Shown here piece by piece: positions 1 through 12,287 of a stretch of DNA of 64,000 nucleotides. The stretch is from contig NOKP01000005.1 of NCBI GenBank assembly GCA_002682825.1, forward strand, positions 682,001 through 746,000, in the 5' to 3' direction. A program made the translations under genes and the position numbers. Source of the stretch: Neonectria sp. B-13. Its lineage: Eukaryota; Ascomycota; Sordariomycetes; Hypocreales; Nectriaceae. The notes beneath the pieces are model-generated. The model was not told where the DNA came from. It saw nothing but the letters and a program-made list of their open reading frames with translations, and ran no database searches. How positions within the stretch are numbered: position 1 is the first letter of the stretch; each line of letters opens with the position of its first letter.

Positions 1-421
1 CGAAGATGACGAGCCACTCAACTCCGTAGCGGTTGTTCAGGTAGAGACCGGCGCTATAAGGTGCGAAGCCGATGGTACCAGCGATTAGGGCGCCCTTGAT
101 ACCGATGTACTTGACGATACCGCTGGTGAACCAGCATGAAATGATCATGAGGACGAAAGTGAGGGCGTTTCCGGTGTTGACCAGGTATGGCTTCTGGGCT
201 CCTCCGGCGCCGAGCGAGTTCATCGCTCCCCACAAGCCCGGTGCGGCAAAGCTGCACATGCCCAGAATGGTGGCATTGTAGAACGACGAGCGGTTCCACT
301 TGACTGCTCGAGTGTTAGCAAGATTGTTTCAGCCGTTGGGATGAATACTCCGCTTACCAGATACCTTCTCGGTTGCCACAACACCCGTGTCGCCGGGGCC
401 TTTCTCCTCGGATTCGGACAT
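1..421 (-). CDS. UNC93-like MFS transporter, 5' part (runs off window)
   Basis: This is the N-terminal part of a multi-span membrane transporter of the fungal UNC93/DUF895 branch of the major facilitator superfamily. Its substrate cannot be told from the sequence. The ATG is at 421-419. A 54-bp intron (304-357, GTAAGC...GAGCAG) separates a charged, acidic N-terminal exon (begins MSESEEKGPG) from the first membrane segments. Family-typical strings are visible: 'FYNATILGMCSFAAPGLWGAMNSLG', split here as FYNATILGMCSF and APGLWGAMNSLG, then 'NALTFVLMIISCWF' and 'YIGIKGALIAGTIGFAPYS'. Together these look like the first three helices. The gene continues leftward beyond position 1. A short TA repeat (515-528) lies upstream in the presumed promoter. 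Family assignment is by recognition of the conserved N-terminal block. The exon junction is supported by frame and splice consensus. Confidence 0.85.
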
Positions 422-1730
422 TTTCCTTGGTGGCGGTGCAGATTTCTGTCCCTATGTCGATCCTTGACGATACCTGCAGATTCTACGTCTTTTCCCTGTA
501 CCAGAGCAAGTCTAGTATATATATATATCAAACACCCTGGACTGCCGATTAGACGGTTGCACCAATGACACCACTGTACCCCGGCAATGAGGAATACTAC
601 CCAAGACTTGCTAATCTCGGGGCAAACTGGAGAGCCCGTATTCTAAAGTCCCTAGCTCTGTGCGTCTACTTACGCGGCCGATTGCATCTAGATGTGCAAC
701 GTGCAAAACCTGCATCAACTGCTGGAGCCTGCGGCATGCTCCGTGTAGCATCGGCCAACTCCTTATGAACGGCCAAGCGCTCCCCCGCAGTTCCGTGGCG
801 CTGGGTATGGCGTTTCGTCTTGGCAGGCTCACGGCCTCTGTTGCGTGATACAGGCCCTTGGAGTCGCAAGCGCGCTAGTGTCTGCAAGGAGCTCTGCTCC
901 GGCGCTGTAGATGTGCTGTGCCGTAAATCGGTCCGAAGCCCGGGGACGATGCGACATGTTGATAATCTCGCATGGTTGGAGTGTCTTGTGTTTTACAGTG
1001 TTCTTTGGGTCTTTTCCCAGCCAGTCGAGGTATCTCTCTCGTCGAAGCGTATAGTCCTAGTCCTATATCATCTCTGGCCCACCTCTCACTAGCAACAGAC
1101 GCCACCTTCTGCACTACTGATCCATGGCGACAATAGCTAGCAACACGATGCGGAGTCGCCATCATCCAGAATCCCGAGGACAAGACCTTTGCTGCTGATC
1201 GTGCCCGTTTCGAGGACTGCCGTGCGTCGTGTGCCAGATAAGCACTGCGCTATAGTTCCGCGGTAACCTCAAAATGCAAGCACCCCTAGCGCGGGCACTG
1301 ACAGACGCCTGGCTTATCTAGCGCACCACACCAGGTCATCTTTGTCGGCGAACTTCTATCTAGACTACCTATCAAACAGCATAATCACGAGTTCTGCCCC
1401 TATTTAGCCGTTGCACTGGATGCACATCTGGCGAAGTACCGAGAAGAACTACTAGAAGTCTTGTGGAAAGGAAAACTAATTGCTGAGCACCGCCTCGACA
1501 GCTTTATCAAAAGCTCTTGTGCTGCTGGTCTTGCCTTTCACTCCAGAGTAGCTGTTTCATCGCTCATTAGTGGGCAGGTCAAGAGCAGCCAAGGGCAAAG
1601 GCCAATATAGGCTATCATTGTCCATTTGAATCAATTTCTTTTAATTGCTATGCCCCTTCAAGGAGAACCTACACCATGTGGAATTCGTGGCCATACACCG
1701 CTTCTTACTAGCTGTGCTGATGCCATCTAA
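422..1730. other. Intergenic region with one unexplained open stretch
   Basis: This holds the upstream region of the transporter and the 3' flank of the flavin monooxygenase. I see no gene I can name. A plus-strand stretch from about 1331 to 1610 stays open for roughly 90 codons without an ATG. It has protein-like composition (for example LLSRLPIKQHNHEFCPYLAV and YREELLEVLWKGKLIAEHRL) before a TAG. It could be an exon of a decayed gene. I do not recognise the family. Confidence 0.4.
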
Positions 1731-3404
1731 TTATTGGCTTCTAGCCTCGGTCTCGGCATTCCACTTAAACTGAGCTCCTGGATGATCACTGCTCAACCTC
1801 CCATTCGGCGCAACGCCCTCCCCCAAGAAGATCTCCCGCGTCGTCTTGCCCTCAGCAGAAGAAGGGTCCCAAAACACTCCTCGAGCCTTGAGCTCCGGAA
1901 CAAGATACTCAGCGTGGTCCTCCAAATCCCCCGGTATGATGGCGTAGGAGAAGTTGAAACCATCGATATCCGTCTCATCAACCCACTTCTCCAGGATATC
2001 GGCCACCGTCTTCGCAGAGCCGACGGCTCGGGCGTGCGCTCCTCCAAGCGCCAACTCCTGCGCAACTCGCGCCTTTGTCCATTTGATGTTGTCACTGCCG
2101 GGAATTGTCTCACTCCAAGTCTCAACCATACTCTGCATAGCCGGGGGACCCGTGAACTTGAAATCGGCATCTTCGGGGAACTCAGACAGGTCTGTACCGG
2201 TCCAGCCACCGAACAAGGCCAGTGATCCTTCTGTATCAGCGTAAGAAAGATACTCTTCGTACTTGCTCTGCGCCTTCTCGTCGGTCTCTGCAAGAACGAT
2301 GTGGATACCCGCAATGAGCTTTAGGCTTCGCGGGTCCCGGCCTTGATCTACAGCGGTTTGGCGGATATTCGTGACTAGCTTCTTCACAAGTGTGATATCC
2401 ATGCCAGGGAGAAACATGGCCTCCGCATGCTTGGTGGCGAAGGCTTTGCCTGCTTTGCTGGCCCCGGCCTGGAAGATGAATGGCGTTCGCTGTCTCGAGG
2501 GCTCGACCAAATGAGGGCCTGCAACTCGGAAGTACTTGCTTGACTTGATATTAGCAACTTTCCAAGAACTTCGCAGACCATAACTGAATGCTTTGTTTTA
2601 TGCTGGGGGGTTTTTCCCCCCCAGTACTTACCCCTCATGGTCAATCCGTCTGACGCGATCAGGATGCGTATACTGTCTCGTGGTCTCATCCTTGATCACA
2701 GCATCGTCCCTCCAAGAGCCTTCGAGCAGCTTATAGGTGACTTCTAGGAATTCGTCGGCGATGGCATATCGCTCATCATGAGGAATCTCCTGCTTCAAAC
2801 CAAAGCTCTTAGCAGCACTGTCAAGGTAGCTCGTAACTACGTTCCAAGCAATTCGCCCATTGGTGAGGTGATCAAGAGTGGCAAACCGCCGCGCCAGTGC
2901 ATACGGCGCTTCATATGTAGTGGAAGCTGTCAGACCAAAGGACAAAGACTTAGTCACCGCTGCCATAGCGGAAATCACAAGACTAGGGTAGTAGATCAGC
3001 TCGAAGGTCAGTTTCAAGCTGCTAAGCAACTTACGAAGGGTCTGAAACCGGGAATTGAGCTGCTCCAGCCAAGACGGGTCTGAAATTTCTCGGCCCTTTG
3101 TAGACATCATAAGGTCCCAAGACATCTGCTAAGAAGATGGCGTGGAAGTTGCCTTCGAGGAGCTTGGCTAGTTCGATCCAGTAACTAATTTCATTGTAGC
3201 GTGCATTCTGGTTGCGAGGATGCCTCCAAAGGCCTGCGCCAGGTGGTGAGTATATAGTATAGCAAACAACAGCAGGTCAATCTACTATGTTTGATATGAA
3301 TTATGAGTCCTACCTGGTGCAACATATGAAGGCTGATTCATCGCAAAGGCGTTAATAATCCAAGTCTTTTTGCGAGCAGCATTTGATTCGCTCGGTTGGC
3401 TCAT
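1731..3404 (-). CDS. FMN-dependent monooxygenase, NtaA/SnaA/DszA family
   Basis: This encodes a luciferase-like flavin monooxygenase of the nitrilotriacetate monooxygenase component A/DszA type. These enzymes use reduced FMN from a separate reductase to oxidise small N- or S-containing compounds. Exons are 3314-3404, 3035-3233, 2632-2982 and 1731-2538, giving 482 residues, which is normal for the family. Recognisable blocks include KKTWIINAFAM at the N-terminus, LWRHPRNQNARYNEISYWIE, FHAIFLADVLGPYDVY, the DPSLVISAMAAVTKSLSFGL strand, NGRIAWNVVTSY and PFIFQAGAS. All three introns (80, 52 and 93 bp) keep frame. The third contains a G/C-tract hairpin. An in-frame ATG also exists at 3473, but 3404 matches where family members start. 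No reductase gene is adjacent. The substrate is unknown. Confidence 0.9.
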
Positions 3405-5546
3405 CGTGAAGGGTGCAAAACTGCCGTTAGCTTCAATGTCAATACGGTTCAAATCATCAAGCTGGGACCCCACATGGCATTAAATATTGGCCATGCTTTA
3501 TTCTTCTGTCTATTTAAATGCTCTAGGTTTCCTTGGCATCGGAAGCACGTAATCGTTCTCCGCAAACTATCGATTTGAGTCGTGACTCCACCCGGAGCTT
3601 TTCCCACATTCCATGTTTTGATGGACCGGGGTTGCCGGCTGTTACATCGGCTGACATCCCCATCCACACCTGATTTGTAAGAATAAGGATGCCTGGCCAT
3701 GCCCGAAGAGACATAGGTTATGCCCTTCTTCTAGCTAGCTACATGCACACGAATATAGTGAGTGATATTACCACTTTCAAGACATGTAGTCCATAGTGGA
3801 TGCAAGCATCACGACATTACAAGGTACTCATTCGACATCTAAGCAGCTACGAGTCGTAAACGTGATATTACCAAATAGTAATTCAACATCACTGTAGTGT
3901 GACGGCCGTTAACCCACCCATTACATTTAGATGCGCATTCTTCGCTACGGCTCGGCTCCGGCCACCTTGCCACGACCACAACTTTTCTAAGGTCAGTAAG
4001 ACTGGGCTTACTTGAGATTCACCGAATGGTCTCGCACCTACCGAAAGGGATACGACAGAGAAGCACGAGGAGTTGTAAAGCGAAAGAGAGAAATGACCTC
4101 CTTAGGGATTGAAGAATGTGGGCGAGATATGAAACTCATAGGTCGCGGATAGACTAAAGCGCATGCAAAATACAGTGAAGTAGCACTGGGCATCATGATG
4201 CATCAAGAGCATAGCAAGTGAAAGATAAATAGAGACAGAACGAACAAGAGTAACGTGTTCAACAAGGTCGTCAGGCGTGAACTAGAGGACAAGGAATTAA
4301 GGATAGCTTGCAGTGGAGACAACTGCACAAAGTCGAGGCGGCGAGGACTTAGACTACACGTCCTCACACCCCTTCAAGGCTACTCCTTATCGCCAACGCC
4401 ACGAGGCATCAGCACTCACGCTCACAAAAGAAATAATCAAAGCACACGCACTCTTAGAGGAGGAGGACAAGCCGTTGGAGGCCATAGGAGCTACATCTTC
4501 TGTAGAAGTCACAGCCTGGCCATCCCGAAGCATCCTCATCCCCACGGCCTCTATTCGAAGTTGGGATCGCCATAAAGACTCGTCAGTTCTTTCCGACTGG
4601 GCTCAAGTAGGCTGATGAACTCCCCATTGCTTATCACGGGATCTGAGTATAGCTCAAGTAGATTCATTCACACAAACCCGATGTATCGATAGCCCTTCTC
4701 AGGTATCATCTGATGAAGGGATACGCTATATTCTCAGAGGTTGTTGTCGGTGATATCGGTAAGGTCTTGTAATACGTTAGGTTTAAGGTGATGATGTAGT
4801 GATGAGGCTTCTCATACCGTTATAACAGGCATGAGTGATTTCAACCATTCAAACTGACCGAGGCATGTTCGGTGTTCAGCATGCAGATAATCCATTCTGC
4901 TCCTTTGAGGATGTTACTTTTCTTTTATTGTGGTTTGAACCCTGACAGGTGCTGGATTACATGGAATAGACATCGCAGTATATGGCTACCAGCTAACCAT
5001 CGCCCTAATGGTAATAATGCGCATACAGAATGAAAAGCTATTCTACAGTTCTTGGAATTGTTGTCAAGGCTTCTAGTAGTCCAGAGACTTGTCTTTTATA
5101 AGATTTGCTCACTTTGGTAAGAGGTTTAGCAGTTGAATCTTAAGCTTCCATCAGTAATAGTAATACTTGAATAGAAATACAAAGTTAAGTTGTGAGTATG
5201 ATTAGGTAGTGCAGGTTTAAAAAGAATCAACTTAACTAAACCCCCTAGGATAGCTTTAATAACAGCGATAACATCTTAGCCTAAGTCTTGGTATACACTC
5301 TGGTTCTATCTCAATGATGGACCACCAGAGGTCGACTACGAATAAGTCGTCTTCTTCCCAGACATTGAAGCACTACAAGCATAACACCAAAATTTTAAGT
5401 CAGGCCTGGTGAACATTACGTGACCGTGAATACTTTCCAATGAAGCCCTCTAGGAAAAGCGTGACAAGCAGTATCAATTGTGAAGTGCAGGCCTCTATGT
5501 CATCGAAACCCTCAACAAAGTCTGACACAGGTGGATTGGTGTTCTT
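3405..5546. other. Gene-poor 2.1-kb interval
   Basis: No recognisable gene lies here. Two overlapping plus-strand open frames at about 4255-4615 (up to 106 codons, two frames) have no family signature, and I do not call them as genes. The left part should contain the promoter of the flavin monooxygenase, which is transcribed leftward. The right part is the 3' flank of the GH5 gene. Confidence 0.5.
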
Positions 5547-6921
5547 CTATGCTAGTGTTGCATCCACCATCGGAACTAATGTCTGCTCGATAAAGTCATT
5601 GTTCCTCCAATCTGACCAGTCATGGTCCAACATGCCCCAAGTTTCATCGAAGTCTTGAGTTCCCTGCCTTACGTAGTAACTTCCCACCACCACCCAGATC
5701 ATCCATCCAGCACTCTGTTGCGGAAGAAACTCAGCCAGACATGTCGTGTACACGCTCTTCCAATTGTTATCCTCCATGTTGAACCCCCACTCTGTCATCA
5801 GTACGGGGAAGACATTCTTCACAGCAGCGTTCGTGGTGTCTGCAGCCTGGAAACCCTTCTGGAGCAAATCCGCCTTCAAAGACGAACAGCTGGTGGCAGA
5901 ATTAGCGTAGCTGTGAAGCTCCAGGACAAGCTTATCCCGGTATCCAGGGAAGTCGCCGCTATTAAAGACGCCCGTGCCGGGGGTGAGGGCAGTGCCTCGT
6001 ACGACGGGTGTCAGGGTTGTATCGTAGTTGAGGCCGGAAAGGAAAATAAGCGGATCTGGGTTGGCATTGTTGATAGCAGCTGTTGCCTGTTTGATGTAGA
6101 AATACCAAGTAGCCCAATCGTAAGATGCAGCTGAACCCGATCCACTACCAGTTGGTTGGCGTAGTTCATTGCGGAGCGACATGGACATCAAGTTTGACCA
6201 AGATTTTCCCTGAGCTTGTTAGCAAAGCGGTTTAGCCCATGTAGAAGTCGTCTTACGTGTTTTGCCATGTAGGAGAGACCCCTGAGCCAGTTATCAACGT
6301 TGTAGTATTCGTCACCAAACCAAGCGTTCCCATCAGCTCCACCGCAGCACCACACGCCCTGGGAGATGTGGTTGTCAAGATGAACGTAAATATGTTGCTT
6401 GGCACACTCAGCCGCCACAGCATCAAAGACCTGACCATGTTAGTACATTGTGCTGAAAGGTCGGGGATTTGACTCGCCTCAAGTCTCGTAGTCGCAGCCG
6501 TAAAGGTGGGGTTGTTTTCCAGCACCTGATTCAACACGATTGTACCGTTTGTGTCTCCAAGTCCTGCAGTAAATGCCGTCTCCAGGGAGATGTCCTCGCC
6601 AGCATTGTCGTAGATTTGGTCAATCATTTCGATTGCGTACGTGAGACGAATCACGTTCATGCCGAGGCTCTTGATGTCTGAGACGATCTTGGAGATTGAC
6701 TGGAACTGCAGACCTTCTGGGACCATCACTTCGCCGTGTCCCGGCCAGTTCGTACCCGCATACTTGATGGTGTTGTTCGACGCATCAACCATGCGATTGC
6801 CGTTGCTAAAGAATGGGCCATTGGGCCATTGGACTTGTCTCGCAACATCTCTCGTTGGCAAGGCGGAGCCAAGCGATGTGTAGCAAGCCGCAACGGCCAG
6901 ATAAGACAGAAAAGAGACCAT
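5547..6921 (-). CDS. Secreted glycoside hydrolase family 5 (cellulase-type)
   Basis: This encodes a secreted retaining beta-glycanase of family GH5, probably acting on cellulose or a related plant-wall glucan. Exons are 6478-6921, 6257-6430 and 5547-6209, giving 426 residues. The N-terminus is a signal peptide (MVSFLSYLAVAACYTSLGSA). A GTNWPGHGE-type first strand and 'LGMNVIRLTYAIEM' follow. The acid/base Glu is in LRNEL (about residue 221), and the nucleophile Glu is in MTEWGF (about residue 346). HLDNH and WMIWVVVGSYYVRQG are further typical blocks. No carbohydrate-binding module is visible. Intron 1 (6431-6477) has a GC rather than GT donor (GAG|GCGAGT), a branch-like CTAAC and a CAG acceptor. 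Intron 2 (6210-6256) is canonical. Both exon joins preserve frame and family sequence. The exact substrate is not determinable. Confidence 0.92.
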
Positions 6922-7563
6922 CTCGATAAATGGCAGCTCGGCTGTGGACGTTGAGCGATATTCCGAACGAGAAACCCCGAGACTAAGGGTATCGCGGATT
7001 CAATGAGCTTTATAGTCCGATTGTACACTGCCATTTGCCACGTGAAGCAAAGCCAAGCCATTCACTACTGGTGTCGGCTCAACCACCGGTCTCAGTTCAC
7101 CCGAGGAGAGGGGAAAAGAGGGTCCTTGAGACGTTTGCGAGTTGCGGAGTGATACCTTCCGATTAAGTAAAGATGCAGCGCAGCCGAGGTTGGTGAATAT
7201 CTAGTATTAACCAGGATCGTTGGGCGGAGGTCATTGGCGCGCATTTCGACTCGCGTCGATCCATTGCCCAACCCATGTCTCCCCGCAGACAGAATGGTCA
7301 AGTGCTCCGCAAAATGCCCAGAGAACTTACGAGACACGGCCTAATGTGTAGTTTAGCCGTTACATCGGGCGTCATCGCCTTCGTAATTAAAGTTTAAGAG
7401 GGACCATTATGATAGTATAAGGATAGCTGTGTGCTGTACGCAGGTGGTCCCTATGAAATGATATTACTGGTTAGGATAAATTAAGAGACATGCATTCAAC
7501 CGAGCGTGCCGTCGTTCCTGAATTCCGACGTTAAATCGCTGCTTTCTCTACTATTTAACACGC
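6922..7563. other. Intergenic: GH5 promoter side and NLR 3' flank
   Basis: No gene is seen. This interval should contain the GH5 promoter (gene transcribed leftward from 6921) and the terminator region of the STAND gene. Confidence 0.6.
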
Positions 7564-10500
7564 TTAATCTTCTTTCTCGGAAATCCCTGCCCTCAACTTC
7601 TCCCAAAGATCCTGATGGTGCTCAAACCTACGCATATCCCGGAGAACGATGTGATCTGCAGCAGTAGCTACGTCTGCCCCGTTCTCAACGAGCATCTCCG
7701 CTATCCGTAGCTTCTCCTCACCCAATGGGCTTGCCCGCCACCCGTAATACCTCCCAGTATCCAAAGCCAGATGCAGAGCTGTAGGTCCTTCTCCGGGAGT
7801 TTCATGTCGGCCTCGAACTAGTGCGTTGGCGTCGGCGCCGTGAGAAATCAAAAGCTCGACAATCGTAGGAAAGCCTTTCATCGACGCGAGGTGAAGAGCA
7901 TTGCCCTGCCAGGCCTCGGCTCCTTCATAGTTGCTACACATTGTGGTATAACCGGACGGTCGATCCATTAGAAAATATACTGGCCATTGTTTTGTAGCCG
8001 CGTTCACGTCGACGCCTTGGAGTAGCAGTGCACGAACGGCTTCTTCAGATCCTTCGAAGGCTGCCAGGTGAAGTGGACGCCAACCGGCTTTGTCCATTGT
8101 CTCGGGATCTGCACCAAGATTCAACAGCTCCTTCACCATCGTTTCGTTACCAAATCGCGCACTAAGCCATAACAAAGTGCACGTCTCATTGCTGCTCTGC
8201 GAATCTACTCCCTTGCGATCTTCCAGAAGATTGTGATGGCTCAGAGCGCGTAGTAAACGCAGGAGACCATCATCATCAAACTGGGCCGCCTCAATTGACT
8301 CTGTCCAGTGGTTCTTGGCTGGTGACTTGACTGCGTAATCCAGCAGAGCATTCAAACTCTTATGTTTTGCGCCAAGTGCGGAAACTAGGAAAGGGTCCAG
8401 GCCCGCGGCTGTCGTTTTCCACGGATTTGCACCAAAGCCGAGAAGCAAGCGTACAAGATCGCTCGAGTCGACAGCGCCTGCCGCAACGTAAAGAATCGTT
8501 CTTCCCCCGTAGTGTTCTCCATTGATGTCCAAGCCCGCCTGTAGCAGGGCTTCAAGTATAGAAGCAAAGTTATCCAAGGATTCAACGACCTTTTTCCATG
8601 GGACCGCGGAATATGATGTCATGTACTCCAAGCCGTATCGTCTGAGAGAGAAGATATCTCCCTCTAATGTCACACCGTGTTCGAGTAAGACCTTTACTGT
8701 TTGAAGCCGCAATGACTCGACAGCGCTAGGTAAATGTTGCTGTAAATCATAGTCAGGGGGAAAACTACCACCCAACTCATGCAAAAGCTCAACCAAGGTC
8801 CAGTTGTGTAATTCAAGAGCCACAGATAATGGTGTGTGAATTACCAGGCCTTCTGAGAAGGGATTGGAGGTCCACTGGACATCTAGGGACTTAGGATCGC
8901 CGTCTTGAATCAGAAGAGACAGGAGCTTTCGGACATCTTCGGTGCTTCCTGACATATTTCTGGTGTCCGCGAGGTGATGGACCATATGCTTTCCATCCTT
9001 GTCGACGGCCCGGAGTTCAGCACCGGCGGCAAGAAGACACTCAACCACGTCTAGATCTGCGGATTGAACGCCGTAATGAAGTGGCATCCTCATCTTGTTG
9101 TCCCTTGCGCTCAGGTCTGCCTCAGCTCTGATCAGTTGCTGAATCACGTCGAGATGTCCAGCCTTGGCAGCGTGATGCAACGCAGACATTCCTTCAGCAT
9201 CCTGCATGTCGACATCCACATTGTGAGAGATGAGCAGAGAAACCATTTTCGACGGTATTTCTTCTGACTCGGGGGTTCTCTCTTGGCCTGGGTAGCTGTT
9301 AAGTCCGCAGGCCAGAATAAGAGCTGTCTTTGCTTTCAACTTCTTCTCTACTCGACCCAATTTGTGTACTCGCTCGTTGACATCAGACTTGCCCTCGAGA
9401 AGTTCTGATGCCGTATCCACGAACCCGTTCACCACCGCCTGGTGCAATGGGGTCTGGCCATATAAATCGCGTGCAGCCGTGTCCGCACCGTTTTCCAGTA
9501 AAAGCTTCGCATAGCGAGGGTCTTTCCTATAAGCCGCCGCATGCAACGCCGAACGAAATGGACGGGACTTTTGGGATAGCTTGCTGCAGTTGACATCGGC
9601 GCCTAGCTCGATGAGAGCACGCGCAGCCATATACTGTTCGTCTCGTATGGCCCCATGTAGCATCTTCATTTTCCAGGAGTCCGAAGGCATCGCATCGTCG
9701 TTGGAGAATGCATAGTCCATATAGCTCTCGACACCGTTGTGGTTCTCGGCTTTATTCAACGTTCTCCACACATTGGAAACGGGAATGTCAAAGCAGCCCA
9801 TGGACCAAATCTCCTTAAAGTCCACTTCCTTCTCTTCCTTGAGATTTATAAGCATGTTGAACATTCCAATATCCCCATTCTCCGTTGCTACTTCGATTGC
9901 AGTGTTGGATTTGACATGGTTCGAGTATTCCGCAGCCGTGTTATAAGTCAAGTCCTTCATCAATGGCCTTGGCTCGTTTTTCAACTTGGATAGATGTGCT
10001 TCGTGGTGTTCCATGAGAATCTGAACAGCATTCCTTCTGCGAGCTGAAACGGCCCAAGTAAGTGCGGTCCGGCCGTGAATGTCGCAAACGAGGTGGCTTG
10101 CGCCCTTCAGAAGCATCATTCGCAGGCCTTCTTCGTTATTTTTGACAGCCAACCAGAACAATGGCGTCCATCCTTGCGAGTCTTTGGCGTTTAGGTCAGC
10201 TCCCGCGGCTATGAGATGGTCTATCGAAGCAAGGCTTTCCCTGGAACAAGCCCAATGAAGAGGGGTCCATTGCTGGGAGTCCCTCGCAGAGCCGTCGTGG
10301 CCATCTTGTAAAAGACGTTTGGTGGTAGCGGCCAAGTTCCAAAATGCTGCAAGGTGAAGAGCCTCCTGGTTGGTCGGTATTGTCGCCAGTGACTCTGCAG
10401 CAAGGACTTGATCTCGGATTTCTGGTCGGTGATGCGACGCCTGGAACGAACTGAGGCGCAACGCGGGGCTGTCGAGAAGAACGTCTATGAGGGGCCTTAG

Positions 10501-12287
10501 TTCCTCCTCGACTTCAGGGGTGTCAATATAATGGCCCCAGAACTTAGACGCATATAGCATGAAAGGACGCTGCCGTATGCGCAAGACCATTTCGTCGAGA
10601 GTTTTACATGGTCCGGATGTAAACGGAGGAAGGGTCAGATACGTGAGACATGTAGCAGCAATGTCTCTACGAATATTTTGGGGACCACGGCCGAGGAAGA
10701 ATTCGTATGCAGTGGTATGAACCATGCCGATCGAACCATCCGCGGCTTCCTTGGTCACGAGCCCAACACATACTCGCAAGGTCAACTGCACACCGGGGAT
10801 GTTGTCTTCGTCAAACTCGTCCGAGTCCTCCTCAACAGCAAGGGCGTGTACTAGCTCCTCAGCCTTCAGTCTTCTTTGTGACTGGGTGATCCAGGCTATG
10901 ACTCTGTACGCAAGATCTCGCCGAGCACGTGGCTGAGCATCGATTCGTTTCACGCTGGATTCGAATGCTTCCGTGATGGTCGATGGCATATTTTTCAATG
11001 ACTTCCGCATCTGCGCCAAGGTTGTCATGTCGAGCAACTTGTCCACCAAGATCTTGGCCAGAAGAAAACTGTGCAGTCGTTAGCCCTGTGTGTCTCTGTG
11101 AGGGTGGGACAAACTGACATTCCGTTTGCTTTCTCAATAACCCCCTCGATCAGATCATGGCCGCGTCGCGCTATGTTATCATGCCCTTCTTTCCGGAAGC
11201 AATGCTCCAGGAACAGCGAAACATCTTCCTTAGCTGCCCGAAGCTCAATACTACTGGCTGTGGATAAAGCATTTCGCAGATCAGGAGTGTCCCGGCTAGT
11301 TACAAGGATCTTGCAACCAGCCCCAGACAACCTTTGAAGAAGATCCATGATCTCTTTAGGCGCATCTAGTTCATCGGGTGCATCGAGTATCAGGTAAGTT
11401 GGAGGTCCGAGCTTGCACAAGGTCACAATCATGTCAGAGAGGGTATTGACATTTGGATCGCCTTTCGCTTCCTTTTGGAACTCGATCAATGTCGAGATGA
11501 CACCTTCGTCGGCTTGGTTGATGAGCCTGTGCAGTACTGACTGAAGTATAGACAACAGGTCCTGTTGTTTGCGGATCGCATAGTCGCAGAAGTAGGATGC
11601 GACGCATAATCGACCAGACTCACTCTCCTCCAGGTCTTGAATGATGATTGACGCAAGAAGCGACTTTCCACTTCCCGGAGCCCCGTAGCACCATAGCGTT
11701 GATTGTTCTTCGTCCCGCCAGTTCTTGTATTGCTCGGAATCAATGAACCACTGTCCGGTTCCAGGCGTGGGCGCTGGTGCGGGTTTTGAGGTCTCCTCAA
11801 ATGGTTTGAGCCATTTGAGAAGCTTGTTGCGTTGATCTTGCTGGCCGAATTCGCTGATTTTGCGATATGTTTCCGTCGCAACGGTCAAGGTGTGAGTCGA
11901 CAAATAATCGAGAAATACAGCGTGGAAGCTACGCAGGCTCTCAATGCGCTTTCTAAGTTCCTTTTCTTGAAACAACCACTTTGACCGCGTAATGCCCGCA
12001 GCGAGATCATCACGAATGCGGGATAATTGCTCGTTGCAGTCCGCGATTAGGCTCTCTGATAGCGATGTTGGGCGCAAGCTCGAAAGCCCAAGCGATTCAG
12101 CCTCGGAAGCTGCATTATCAGCTCGGAAAAGAACGTCGGTGAGGGCCGAAACTTCCTGGAGAAAAAGCCTCTGATTTTGCGATGCATCTTTGAGATCCGA
12201 AATGAGACTGTAGCTCAGTCTCGTGATTTGCGCAGCAAAGACCACCAGCCCTGCTGTGCCGGACAAAATGCCGACAAATTCGGCCAT
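7564..12287 (-). CDS. NLR-type STAND protein: HeLo-like N-terminus, NACHT, ankyrin repeats
   Basis: This 1557-residue protein has the architecture of fungal NOD-like receptors, which are implicated in self/non-self recognition and regulated cell death. Exons are 11119-12287 and 7564-11068. The 50-bp intron joins KANG to IFLLAKILVDKLL. Residues about 1-150 form an alpha-helical HeLo-like/fungal STAND N-terminal domain (starts MAEFVGILSGTAGLVVFAAQ). The nucleotide-binding domain has a Walker A, GAPGSGKS (202-209), and a Walker B-like TYLILDAPDELD (about 297-308). It is followed by a sensor-type 'CKILVTSRD'. From about residue 615 to 1520 run many ankyrin repeats (for example WTPLHWACSRE, GRTALTWAVSA, GWRPLHLAAFEGSEEAVRAL). 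The ATG at 12287 is the family-typical start. An upstream extension of the frame lacks support. The predicted open frame is intact throughout, so the gene appears functional. The ligand and the effector action are unknown. Confidence 0.93.

Noticed and set aside
4255..4615. Two overlapping open frames of about 100 codons
   Set aside because: Two competing frames, no family match and no clear promoter or intron evidence. Kept only as a note in the intergenic entry.
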